Positions 30,561-43,100 of a stretch of 64,000 nucleotides of DNA are shown in pieces; position 1 is the stretch's first letter, and every line of letters starts with the position of its first letter. A program made the position numbers and the translations under genes. Location: the NCBI RefSeq assembly GCF_030445035.2, contig NC_080698.1:3727501-3791500 (forward strand), given 5' to 3'. The notes under the pieces were generated by a model, which had not been told where the DNA came from, searched no databases, and was given only the letters and a program-made list of their open reading frames with translations. Source of the stretch: Dasypus novemcinctus (Eukaryota; Chordata; Mammalia; Cingulata; Dasypodidae).

Positions 30561-33500
30561 CGCGTGGCCCCTGCGCTGACGGGCACCTCTCGGGCCGGGG
30601 GGAGGCAGAGGGGATCTCCGGCCAGTGGGGCTCCTCGGGGGCTCACTAGTGTGGAGGGACGGCCGAGGCCTCTCCCTGGCCACCTAATGGGTGGGGGGTC
30701 CTGAAGACCACACCTGAGATTGTCCCCCTCCGGGGTGGGGACCCGGTCTGGGTGTGCCGCGTGGGTCCTGCGGGGGTTGCGGGCAGGAGGGCCATGTGGC
30801 CACGAGCGGCCCAGGAGGGCCCTGGAGCCCCTGCTGCCCTGACCGGCCGAGCAGGGGGGAGGAGAGGCTGCTCCACCCCCATGGGGGCCCTGCCGGGTCT
30901 GAGCGCCTGGACGGGGAGAGCGTCCCGGTGCCTCCCCGCCGCCCTTCGGCCACGAGCTTCCTGCCAAGCACGCAGACGCATGCTGCCCGCTCTTCCCGGG
31001 CCATGGCCGCCCGTTCGCTGCTGGGTCCTGGGGCTCAGAGCAGAGCCTGGCAGGGAGCAGGTGCCAGGAAATGCCGTGGAGAGGGCCCCACGCGCCCCCT
31101 TGTCAAAGCCTGAGTGCAGAGCCCCTGCCTGGGTGCTCCTCTTGGTGGCTGCTGGCCCTGGCTCGGAGGCGTGGGCGGTGGCCGCTGCCCAGCATGGGGT
31201 CGTGGACACGGAGGTGGTGTGGGTGTGCTGGAGCCAGGCTGCGGGGCCGGGGAGGGCTTCCTGGAGGAGGAGGTGCCTGAGCGGTCCTGACGGCACAGCC
31301 CACCCTGGCAGAGAAGGAGCAGCTCGTGATGGCAGCCGGGCCCGGGCCGCTCTTCAGTGGCACCCCACCCCATGGAGAGCGGTCATCCCAGTCACTGGAA
31401 GTTCAAGCAGGGGGGAAGCCCACCGCTTCCAAAGGTGCCCTGGTCAGGCTCGAGGAGAGCAGCTCTGGGAGGAGCACGGGGCGACCTGGGCCCGGGGCCG
31501 AGGGCACGGGGCCGGCCACCGGCCTTGAGGCTCAGCTCTGCAGCCCCGGAGGCGCCGCCTTGTCTGTGGAATGGGCACACAGCTGACCTTGGCCAGCTGG
31601 GCGGCTCCCAAGCAGCAGGATCTGCGGGAGCTTGGCGTGGGGAGCCAGACCGCCAAGGCCGGCTCCCCACGGGTGAACAAGCTCCCCAGAACGAGGGCAG
31701 GGTGCTGTGACAGGGCTGCAGCCGCGCGAGGGCTTGGGTCAGCGCCCCCCACGCCACGAGGCCCCTGGGGAGACGGTCGCCAAGGGGGCTGACCCCACAA
31801 GCCTCGAGACAAGCCCTCTGAGTCTGTCCGAGGATTTTTGTTGCTCCCCAAGTGCAGGGGAGGTGCCTGTGCCTGTGTGAGGTCCGTCTTTGGGGGTGCA
31901 GTCTCCCGTGACGTGCGTGTGTGCGGGGGGTGTTGTGCGCCTGTGTGTCGTGCGCTGTTTGTGTGTGAGGTTTGTGTCGTGTCGTGTGGTTCGTGCAGGG
32001 CTGGGGGCCTGTAGGCGAGCTGGTGGGTGGAGCCGCACCTGCGGGCGGAGGGGCGGGCAGAGGCGTCCCTGTACCCAGGGTGGCCGTTGCTCCCTGGACG
32101 TGGGGGGCCCAGAGCTGCACCCCAGCCGCAGGCTGCGCTGCCCTGGGCTCCCGGGAGCAGGGGAGGGGCCCGGCGGCGGCGGATGCGCTGGAGGCAGCCT
32201 CGCCCGAGGGCGCCCTCGCCAGCTCCGCCGTGGAGCCCGCAGGTGGGGGTGGGCGGGCGGCCAGGCCGTGCAGCACCCACAGCCCTCACCTGTCAGGGCG
32301 GGAAGCTGCTCACGGGGCCTCTCCACCCGCCGCCTCTCCTCGTCCTGCCCCGGCCCCTTCCCTGCCTTCGCCCCCTCCCCTAACCTCGCCCCTAGGGCAG
32401 GAACCACGGGGTCCCTGACCCCGCCTGCTGCCACCTGTCCGAGGGAGGGCAGTCACCCGCAGGGCCCCAGCAGCAGAGGGTGCTGCCCAGTGGAGGGGAG
32501 GGGTCCGTGCCCCCTCTGCACCCCACCCCTCGCCCGGGACAGCCCCCCCCAAGCCCGTCCCAGGCGCTGCTGGCCTCCCCCTGCCCCCAGGGGCTCCACC
32601 GCCCCCACCCTGGCGGGAGGCCCTCACCCGGCCCGAGGTGCCGCGGCCCCCCGTGCGCCCCCCCGCCCCAGCTGGCCAGCGCCGGCGTCTGCCGCGCAGG
32701 GCACTCTGTGCAGGGCCCGGCGGGATCGCTGCTCGGCTGTGCGTGACCTGGGGCACCGCGGCCCCTCAGCACCCCGAGGCCTGCGGCGCGTTCATGGCCG
32801 GTGCGGGGGGCGCGCCCTCGGGGCAGGTGGGCTCCTGAGCGAGAGTCACCAGGCCCCACGCCCGGGGGTCCCCTGAGGGCGCGGCACCCCTGGAGCCCCC
32901 GCGGGTACCTGGCCACCGGCGCAGACGGGGACTGGCCCCCGCGGCCCTCCCTGTCCCTGACCCGTTCCAGTTTAGTCCCGTGCGCAGCGCGCCCACAGCC
33001 CGGAAGGTCCCAGGTCCACTGCGACCCCTGGAACAGCCCAGGAGGGAGTTCTGCTGTCATCCCCGTTCAGGACGAGCCAGGAGGCCGCGAGGGAACCGCC
33101 GCCCCAGCCTCGCCGCCCGCCCTGCCTCCTGGAGGGACTTGCCAGGGGCCACAGGGGCCCCCAGGACTGCTGCCGCTGCCTCCGCAGGGGGTCTCTGGGC
33201 AGGGGCCCGTGCTCCCCTGCCTGGGGGAGGGGGCCCCACGACCCCCACGGGGAGGGCGTGCCTTCACGTGTGCCTGTGCACCTCCGTTTGTGCTGTGCCA
33301 TAGCATGCGTGGCTGCAGGTGCGGGAAGGTGTGTGCTGCACCTTTGGGCGTGTCGACATGCGTGCACAGTTCTCTGGGCGGTGAGGTCCATGTGCCATGC
33401 ACATGGATAGAGCCTAGATGGCAGGTGCACCTGCAGCCTGTGTGGGCCTGTGCTGTCTGCTGGCGTGCGCGGCTGCCCCCGAGGCCCGGCTGCAGCGGGC

Positions 33501-33782
33501 GCTGCTCAACCGCAGGGGGCCCCACAGCAGCGCCCCCGCCCCCCGTGCATGGCGCCTCCAGATGCCCCTGCCCACGCGCCAGCTGCAGCACCCTGCTTCA
33601 CCGGGCTGTGGTGGGCACGCCTGCCCGGGGCATCCGCTTGGCCGGGGCCCTCCACGTGGAGGTGGGCAGCCTGCGTCCTCCCCCCGTGGGACGGCGAGTC
33701 CCCCCTGCACTCCTGGGAGGCCGGGGGGGCAGGGCAGGCCCCCCAGAAGATCGGGAGCTGCAGCGAGTACAAAAATAAGTTC

Positions 33783-33788
33783 TTATTC
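33783..33788 (-). terminator. CCDC13: possible variant poly(A) signal of CCDC13 (AATAAG)
   Basis: No AATAAA or ATTAAA was seen on the minus strand in the 2 kb after the CCDC13 stop. AATAAG lies about 365 bp downstream, in a short AT-rich patch that is otherwise rare here. A weak, non-canonical candidate. Confidence 0.2.
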
Positions 33789-34151
33789 CACATCCGGGGG
33801 CCGCACCCGAGGGAGGGGCCTGCAGGGGCGGCTGAGAGTGTGGGAGGCGGTGCCCCGAGTCTGCAGGGGGGCAGAGCTGGAGCCTCAGGGTGGGGGTGCC
33901 CGAGGAGGGGAGGGTGGGCTGCGCGGCCCGGGGAGGACGTGCTGGGGCTGCAGCTGCCGTCTCCCACAGCAGCCAGTCCAGGGCGCTCGCTGGGCCCGTG
34001 GCTTGGGGTCCTCCGAGGAAGCAGGTCTGCCTAGGCGCCTCCGTGGCCTCCACCCCGTGGCCTTGGCGCGGTCACTGCGGGCGCGTCTTCTGGAAGGAGG
34101 GCCACGGTGGGCGGGCTGGCGGGGGCGGGCGCTGGGGCCCCGGGCGCCGGC

Positions 34152-37100
34152 CTAGCGCCTGTCTGCCTTGTGCTGCCGCAGGGCCTGCAGGAAGACGCCC
34201 TTCACCTGGTCCAGGGCCTGGCGGTACGCGCGGAAGTCCTCCTCCGTGGCCCGCAGGGCGCCGTCCAGGGCCGCCTGCAGCAGCTCCTTCTCCTCCGCCT
34301 GCGTGGCCAGCCTGGCGTGGGGACGCGGGCTCAGCACCGCCGCCGGCACGCAGGGCGCCGGGCCCCCCTCCCCGAGCCCTCCCGTGGAGCCCTGGGGCTC
34401 CCTCCTGGGGCCAGCTCCCCTCCAGCCTGCGGCCTCGAGCATGGTCACTCTGCAGAGGCCGCTTCCTGCCCCCGCCGCGGTGGTTCTAAAAGGTCGCAGT
34501 GAGGAGCGCGGGCCCAGCCAGCCGGCCCTGAGAGGCCTGCGTGGGGGTCGCGGCCAGCGGGGGCCCCTCTGCCCTCTGAGGCGAGTCCCCGGGCTGCAGG
34601 CCCGCAGGGCCAGCAGGACAGCCTTGTGGGCAACCAGGGGCCAAAGGTGCGAGGTGGGGACTCGCAGCACCGCCCCCCAGACACCCCCTTCCCGGGGCTG
34701 GGGCGGGCGAGCACCTGGCCGTCAGCTCCTCCAGCTGGGACTCAGTGGGCACCCCGGAGAGCTGCGGGAAGGGCGGGTCCTGCCTCTCACTCGCGCTGTG
34801 CCTGGCGTTCGAGGTGGGCAGACCTGCGGAGCAGCGGCAGTCGCGCTCTGAGGTGAGGCGAAGCGCATCGCTGGCACCCTGTTTCTTCCCCTTGCACTCC
34901 CCGCCCTCCACGCATCTGCTCTCGGTGCTTTTCTGTTGCTGAAGCAGCGCCCTCCCTTCGAAGTGCAGGCGCGGGCTGCCTCCCTCCGGAAGCCCTTCCT
35001 GATGCCCACTCCATGGCCCGCCCTGCCTGCTCTACAAGGGGGCTCCTCCCGCGCTGGCCCGTCTTTATACTTGACGAGTCTCTGCTCCTTGTTTCCACCA
35101 GAAGCCAGCGGGTCTGCAGTCCAGCCTGTGGCTAGCCGCCTGTCCCTGCAGCTGCCACCCTCGCGCCACTGCCCCCCCACCTGGTCCCCTCTCCCACCAC
35201 CGGGTCCTCCTCGCACCACTGGGTGCCCCCTCCCACCTGGCTGAGTGGGGGGCGAGGTGGCTGGTGCAGGTCCCGGCATGCTGGGAGACCGGCCCAGCCC
35301 GTGGAGCCCCCGCAGCAGCCCAGCGTTGGAGAGGACCCTCGGGGCGGAGGGTCCAGGGGCAGCTGCCGGCCGCGGCAGAGCTGGCTCCCACCCCGCGTGG
35401 CCTCGGTGGCCCTGTGGGAGGCGGGGTGGCTCCTGCCCCTCGGGCTTGGAGGGGCGCACTCAGCCCCGCCCCCACTGACCACCCCCCAGCCCCCGCCCAG
35501 TGCCCCGCGGGCCGTAGCTCTGGCTGCTCCCCACCTGCAGGGAGCACCCCTCTCCCCCGCCATCCTCGTCCTCCCAGCGCCCTCCTGCCTCTGCTTCCAG
35601 CGCCCTGACCTCCCGCTGTTTACTGGGCTCTTTGTTTATTGTCGTCTCCTCTGCTGGGCTGGAACTGCCGCAAGGGAGCCGGTTCCAGAACCGGGGGCTG
35701 CTGTGCTCCCCAGAGGGGCCGTGGCCTCCGCGGCACAGCACAGCCGCGCTGCACCCCACTGCCCCCGCAAGACCAGGGTGGTTTCCTGCCAGGGCCCCGC
35801 AAACTGCGCCCCGCCGCCCTCCCTGCGCGGGAGCCTGGCCACCGGCAGGAGGACCTGGGCTCTCGGCGGCTCCTGGAGGCCCCTCACGTCCTGCTGGTGG
35901 ACAGCGAGAGCCACTGCTGCATGGCCTTCCGGAACGTTCTGGCCTCGACTGGGCCAAGCGTGGGGAGCAGGGGTCTGAGTGGCCTCAGCCAGGGGGCTGG
36001 GGTAGGACTGGGCGGAGCAGCACCCCCACACCGGAGCCCGGAGCGGGGCTGGGGGCAAGGGCGGCAGGCCGGCCCCTCCACCCCGGGCGTCAGCGGCCCC
36101 AGAAACGGCTCCTGGGTCCGGGCTCTGCTCAGCGACCTGCTGGTCTGCTGCGGCCCGAGCGCCGCCAGGCCTGGCCATGTGGACAGCACCTCCCAGCCTC
36201 CCTCTGCTGCGGCTCGTGGCCACGTGGCCGGGATCAGGCCAGCCGGGTGCGAGCAGGGAAGGGGCCAGGCCTTCAAGGAAAGGAGAAGCGTTGCAGGTGG
36301 GGAGCCGGGCCCTGTCCTAGGCCAGCAGGTGGACACCGCATCGAGGGCGGTGGGCCTGGGCCCCCAGCCCGTGCGGTGGCCGCGCAGCCCAGCTTCCCGA
36401 GCGGATCCACCCACCCACGAGCAACCTCGGATAAAGTCCACTCGGCTCAGTGGGTGGCGGGCTGGGGGCTGGGGGCATCAACAGAGGCACAGCCAGCTCG
36501 GGCCCAGGGGTCCTGGGGCGCGCATCCGCCGACCCCGCCCTGGCCCTACCTGCTTTGCTCCTGGGCGCCGCTCTCTGTGTGGTGGGCGCTGGGCCGGGCT
36601 CCAAGCGCACCTTCGCCAGGTGCTGCTCCAGCAGCACGGCGCGCTGCCGCTCCTCCTGCAGCTTCCTCTCCGACTCCAGGAGCTTGCTGGTGCCCTCCTC
36701 CACCCTGGTGGTGAGAGAGGACACCTGCCACGCCCTGGCCGCGGGCAGCCCCAGCCCACCCGCCCGGGCCCGAGTGGGCACACCGTACGCGGGCAGTGCG
36801 GGGCTTCCTCTGACTGCGCTGCAGTGGCCCCGGGACGGGGTCGTATTTCAGAGCGCGCTCCACGGCGTATGGCAACCCCAGCAGCCCCTCGGCCCTCCCC
36901 ATGCCCAGTTCCTGCTCGGTAGGAGCAGCCCTTCAGAGACTTTGAGCTGTTTCTTAGATGACGTAAGGGCCAATTTCTACAGGTGCTCATTTAAACCCTT
37001 TATAAAGGTTTAAAAAGAATCTTCTGACCTACCATGAAAAACTAGAGTTGCGTTTCCTTAGAGCCCTCTACCCCACCCCACCAGAGTGGCCGCTCTACCT

Positions 37101-40100
37101 CAGTGTAGTTATGGCACCTTTTTTTGGGGGGTGGATTAATTTTGGGTGCTGTATTAGTTTCCCATTGCTGCTGTAACAAATCACCACAAACAGCAGCAGC
37201 CTGGGACAGCACAGATTTGTCACCCCACGCTCTGCGGGTCAGAGGTCTGCAGGCTCAGCGGCTGCTCCCCTGCAGGGTCCACGGGTGGAAACCCAGGTGC
37301 TGGCGGCCCGGGCTCCTGCCGCTGAGCCTGGAGGAGAGGCCGCGTCCAGGCTCACCGGGGCCGGCGGAGCTCAGGAGCAGCCGTTTGCGGACTGCGGCCT
37401 TGCTGGCGGCCGGGGGGCAGCGTCCTCGGCTTCTGGAGACCACCCGACCGCCCTCTCGTCGAAGCCCGCAACACGCAGGCCCTGTACACGCTGGCCTCTC
37501 GGACGTGTCTCTCTCACCGACCCCCGCTGGAGAACCTGCTCTGCTTTTAAGGGCTTGGGTGACCAGACCGGGCTCCTCTCCCTGCTCTGGAGCCACCGCC
37601 GTGACCACACCTGAGCCCTCCTGCCGGGTAATGTACTCAGACAAGCTGCAGGGAGCAAAGGGCACAGGCCAGGACCCTGCCCACCATAGGGTCACGTCAT
37701 TAGAACAGTTATTCAGGGCGAGGCGCAGACTCAGGGCACTAACGACTCCATTTCCGTTATTGTTTGATTTTTGGGTGTTCCTAGAGTTAGTGATTGCCTC
37801 TGATTGTTTTACAACAGGATTTCTTCACTAAATTGGGCTCAGCTATGGCCCTTCCTGTGGCTGGGGGTGGCATTTCAGGTGTTCTTGGTTCCAGAGGCTC
37901 AGCCAGGGTCCCGGGACCCCTGAGATCTAACATAAGCAAAGGGGTCCAAACACATGTGCAAACCAGGTGCCAGCCTAGAAATTTAGAGTGTTCCAGGAAG
38001 TGGTGAAGAGTCAAAAAGCTACTAACAAAATCTTGTCAAGGAAAGTTCAGGGCCCTAGAAAAACATATATGGCCAAGGAAGCTTGTTCAAGCATGTTCTC
38101 TGAAACTTTATTTGCAAAAGTACAAACTAAAACAACCTAGACCAGTCAACAGGGGAAGACAAAACCAATGTTGCATACCCATCGCACGGAATACGATAGA
38201 GCCCTGCTTCCTTCCCATCCATAACTCCCCGGCTAAAACACCTCTGGCGTCCACAGTTCTCATCTAGAACAACCCTCACCATGTCTTGGCTGTGCCCCCT
38301 CAGGAAGCCCACACTGCTCCCTCATTCACTCATTTGCTCACTTGTTCATGAAACACTCTATTCATGCCCTCAGGGAACTTTCTGCCTTGTGCAAGAGAAG
38401 GATGACCAAGATGAAACATGTATATGATGCAGGGATGTGGTAGGTGCTGTGAGGAGAATGAGCATGGAAGGAAGGTGGCAGGGAATTCAGGAAGGCCTGC
38501 TTGAGGAGGTGACGTCGAGCAGAGGCTGAAGGACAGAGGGGATCAGTGTGTGAAGGTCTAGGAAGAGCGGAGAGCAGGTGCAGAGCCCTGCAGGGGACTC
38601 CACGTGGCCTGCTGAGACGAGGAAGAAGAGGAAGGGGCCTGAAGCGTGCAGCATGATGGAGGGCCGTCCCACAGAGACTGGAGGGGAGGGGGAAGACCAA
38701 GCCTGACCTTGTAGGCCTTGGCTGGAAGCCTGGGTTTTATTCTAAGGCCCACAGGAAACCAGTGGACAGTGCTCAGAGGGGAGCATGTTTATAAAGATCC
38801 CGCTGGTGGCCACCTGGGCCGGGGGGAGAGCAGACGGGGACACTGCCGGCACGGGAGGGGGAGGAGCGTGTCCTGAGGGGCCGGTGCCTGTGAAGGGGCA
38901 GGGAGGGGCAGGAGGGCTTTGGGGTGCTGAGAGTGGCCGCTCGACCCGGGCCCCCGCCTTGCCTGACGCGCCGGGGTCGCTCAGCCCTCAGCACCTGTGC
39001 CCGCCCCAGCACCAGGCTGCTTGGCCCCCCCCTCGCCCCCTCCCCCCCTTCAACCTGCACCTCGGCTGGGGTGTCACCTTCTCCATGCGCCTCCACCTGC
39101 CGCCCCAGCCCAGCGACCCCAACCTTCACCCCCAGCACGGCACAGATGGGGTCCCGTGGGCCGGGCTGCCACCCAGGGTGGGGCCGAGGGCACGTGGAAG
39201 GTGCCACCGCTGGGCCAGCCCTCTCCCACCCGAGGCCTGGACTGTGCTCCGGGGGGCGACCCTGGGCCAGCGCTGCCTTGAGGGCCAGGCTCTGGTCAGG
39301 CGGCCTCTACCTTGAAAATCCAGGGGCGCAGCCTCTAGGCAGTGACTGCCGCCTCCTGGCCCCTGCGGAGGCCGGCTTCGGCCAGCCCTGGGGCTCCGCA
39401 GCGCGAGGCAGCCCTGGGGCAGTGCCAGGCCCCGTTCGAAAGCTTTGGGCTGAGCCCTTTAACTCTCACGACCGAAAGGCGGGCTCCAGCATGAACCCAC
39501 TTCCCTGCGAGGAGCTGAGCCCCGAGAGGGAAGGAGCCACACCATTGGTGCCTGGGTCCTGGGGCCGCAGCAGGCCCGAGTGGAGCTGCGCGGTGACCTC
39601 CGGGCCGGCCCGCTGGCTGCTACCTGCACACAGCACCTGCGGCGCTGACAACCGAGGGGCTGGCACAGGCGGACCCAGGGGTGCGGGGAAGACGCGCAGG
39701 CGACCCTCACGACTGCGAGCGACTGGCCAGGTGGCCCCCTGCAGACGCAGACTTGGCCGGAGAGACAGGAGCACAGACTCTTAAGAATGCTTCAAGGAGT
39801 TTGTGATACGATTTGGAAAATATTGTAAAAAAACAGAATGAGAAAGGTCTCTTAGAAATTTTGTTTTTAAAGTATTTCTGAATGTAAGAAATACTGAAAA
39901 ATGCTGGTAAGGATCGCACGAGGGACCCTGAAGGTCGCCTGGAGGGATTATGGCAGAACAGGTATCAGTGAACAGGTGAACGACACAGAGGGTGGACTCA
40001 GAGACCCCGATATCCAAATACTGGGGACTCCAGAAGGAGTGGAAGGAAGAAGTAGAATCCATATTGAGAAAACAAGGAAAGAAACGCTCCCTGGGTTTTT

Positions 40101-43100
40101 CAGATCAAAAGAGCTCACCGCGTGCGAGGCGGGATTACAAAACAAACGAGGAGGAGGCAGGCGCTTGACACGGGAGCCGCCTGTGCACGCCCGGGCAGAC
40201 GCTCCTAATGCCGCAGCGGCACGGGCTCTGGTGTGTCCTGAGCGCCGAGAGGGCACACTCCCAGTATTTAGAAAAGACAGAAAACCTGAACTTGAAAAAA
40301 GGCTGTCAAAGCTCTACCTCTGCTTTGGCGTGGCAAGGTCTAACTTAAGGAAGGTCTAACATCCAAGGAAACGATCACGCGTGCTCTTCTGTTCCACCAC
40401 AGTGAAAACACGCACGGCTTTCCCTTCCGGAGTTAAAAACCCGGCTTCCCAGGCACGTGTGGTTGCCTGCTGCTGCACAACGTCTTGGCTCAAGGCCACG
40501 CAGTTGGAGTGCATCTGGTTTCTGAAGGTCAGGAGCCTGGGCTTGGCTGACCGGCCTCTGCGCAGCGCAGCGTGGCGGAGGTCAAGGTGTGAGAAGGGGC
40601 TGCCCTGCCCGCTGCGGGCTGGCACCTCCCCCGGGCGCACCCAGGTTATCAGCAGAGGCCCTGCCTGGGGGCGCAGTGCCTGGCCCCTGCTCTCCCGCTG
40701 GCTGCTGACCGGGGCGTCGCGGCTCCAGGACCCACACGCCAGCCCTGCGCAGAGGCCCTCCTGCGACACGCGGCTGCCCCCGAGGCCAGCAGGAGCGTGT
40801 CTCCACTGCTTGGCCCTGACTTCCCCCAGCGCTGACCTCGACGCTCGCCTGGACTAAGTCCAAGTCCACTGACAGCGTGAGCGGCCTTATTTTTACCTGC
40901 AGAATCCCTTTGACCATGTAAGTTAACACAGTCACAGGCTAGTTTCTTAATCTACTCACGGGCTCCAGCCACACTCACGGGGAGGGGAGAGGAAGTATTT
41001 AAGGCATTTACCCCAGCATGAGGGAACCACAGCCCATCTCAGAATTCTGCCTACCACAGTAAAAAAGAGGAAAAAAATAAAGAAAATAAGATCCAATGGG
41101 ATTGTAAGAACACAACACAGTTCCAGGAATGCAAGGCTTTTCCAACACTAGAAGATTCAACATTAGGATGAGGGTTAAGGAGGAAAATCATGTATCCTTT
41201 CAACAGATGCTGAAGAAGCATTTGGCAAAATCATTAACCATGCCTGACTGAAAAAACTCAAGGTAAAATGAGAAGGGATAGAAACATTTTAACACAATAA
41301 AGCCTTTTGAAATCTGACACCAATAATCCAACATTAGAGGAATGGTAAATAAAGCTGAATGGATTTGCACAATAAAATACTCTGTGGCCATACAAATAAA
41401 TTAATTTACGACTTCTAATTTTCTAATGTGCCTTGGATATATGCCAAAGGATGGAAAAGAAACAGTAAATTTTATGATTCTTAAAGAAAAGCTATGTAGC
41501 CATAAAAAGAATATTTGCTGATATGAACAGAAAGTCTGTGATAGATTACTAAGTGAAAGTAGCAGAATATGCATAATATATGATCTAATTTAAAATTTTA
41601 TAACAAATAAAAAATTTAAAATAGATAAACGTTCATGCTAATATAATTCAGCTGATGAATTGGAAACAAAGTTAGAGGAATATGCAGCAAATGCCTGGAC
41701 TGTTTGTAGGGGAGGGGCTTTCATTTTTCCATCATGTATTGCAGTAACAAAATGTTTGCATTTTGTTTAATGCTGCATTCTATTTGTAATAGGGAAAATA
41801 ATAAAAGAAAACACGGCAAACTGTATAAAATGGCAAAGCACTTTAGGAATTTCCACAAAATTTAGAAACAACCACACTCTTGATTTGTCCTGTTCTGCTC
41901 CCAAATGCCCTCCCGTTTCCATTCCTGTCATCACTCGTGCCGTTGGCGTCCTGGCCCCCAGCTTCCGGCCCATCAGCAGGCCCTGCAGCTTCTCCTCTAG
42001 GCACGCGCCAAAGCAGCTGCTTCTCCTCCTCCTCCCTCCTCCGCAGGTGGTGGCTCAGGCTGCCCCTTCCCGCAAGACCCCCGGGCCTGAATGTACTCAG
42101 ATTGTCCTCTGGCGGCCATCTCCGTCCTCACCACTCTTCTCTTCTGGTTTCACCCTGCTCGGTCCTCGTTTGCCAGTGGCCTTGAGCGTGATTCTAACAG
42201 TTCTCCAACATCACCGGCATTGGACCCGTAAGATGCCCACTGTTCTGACAGCTGTTTTACCTCTTAGTTGATTCTCGCTGGATTGCACGTGCCTTAGCAC
42301 TTGGACCCGACGTGGCGGTGGAGAACATCACTCAGGCCACTGGTGACCGTCTCTGTGTTAGCAGTGTGCTCCCTGGGGCCCGCAGCTTGTGGGTGCTGAT
42401 GAGGAATCCTCAGAGGCCGAGGCGCCTCGGGCCAGGAGCTCAGGGAGCCCAGAGAGTCCCGGACTCTACGGAGACGCACACCACAGCACTCTACGTTACG
42501 TACGCAGCACACGGTATTACACGTACTGCACACGGCACTCCTAAATCAACAAGAGTATAAACAACTCCCTAGAGATGTGCAATAGTGTGAACAGAATTAA
42601 CAGAAAAGAGCACGTAAAAGGCTACGGACAAACAAAACATCAGTTCATCCTCCATTTGGGTCGGCACAAAGCAGATTAGAGCAACAAGAAAATGCTAGGT
42701 TTTCTTTCTGGTTTGGCAAACATTAAAGACTGATAAAACTTAATGCTGGTGAGGGTATTGGGAAATGGTCAACAGCTCACATGATTGGTGGGAATGTAAA
42801 CTGGTTCATTTTAAAAGGGCAATTTGCCATCATTTTAAGTTACTAGGGTTACAAGTTCCATTTTCAGGAACTTATGATACAGAAATACTCCCACCACAAA
42901 ATGTAAAGATGCATTAAGGGTGACTCCATTTTCATGATGGAAATATTTGTCCATGTATGTCCGTGTATGTGTGTGCATGACTGGATGTGCACAGCATTTT
43001 GGATAACAGTTCTATGAGGCATAAGGAATTGGGGGTTGGGAAAGGAAGCTTTTGCAGTAAGCAAGTATTAAGTGTGTAACAGAAGAATAAAACTTCCAGC

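Larger units (their letters stand above)
28616..34151. other. GC-rich gap between HHATL start and CCDC13 stop
   Basis: About 5.5 kb. It should contain the HHATL 5' noncoding exon and promoter and the CCDC13 3' UTR. GC-rich throughout, with a poly-G run near 30159-30172 and a GT-rich tract at 31900-32000. Many long open frames on both strands look like GC artefacts. No SINE or LINE was recognised, an unusually repeat-poor stretch for this window. Confidence 0.5.
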
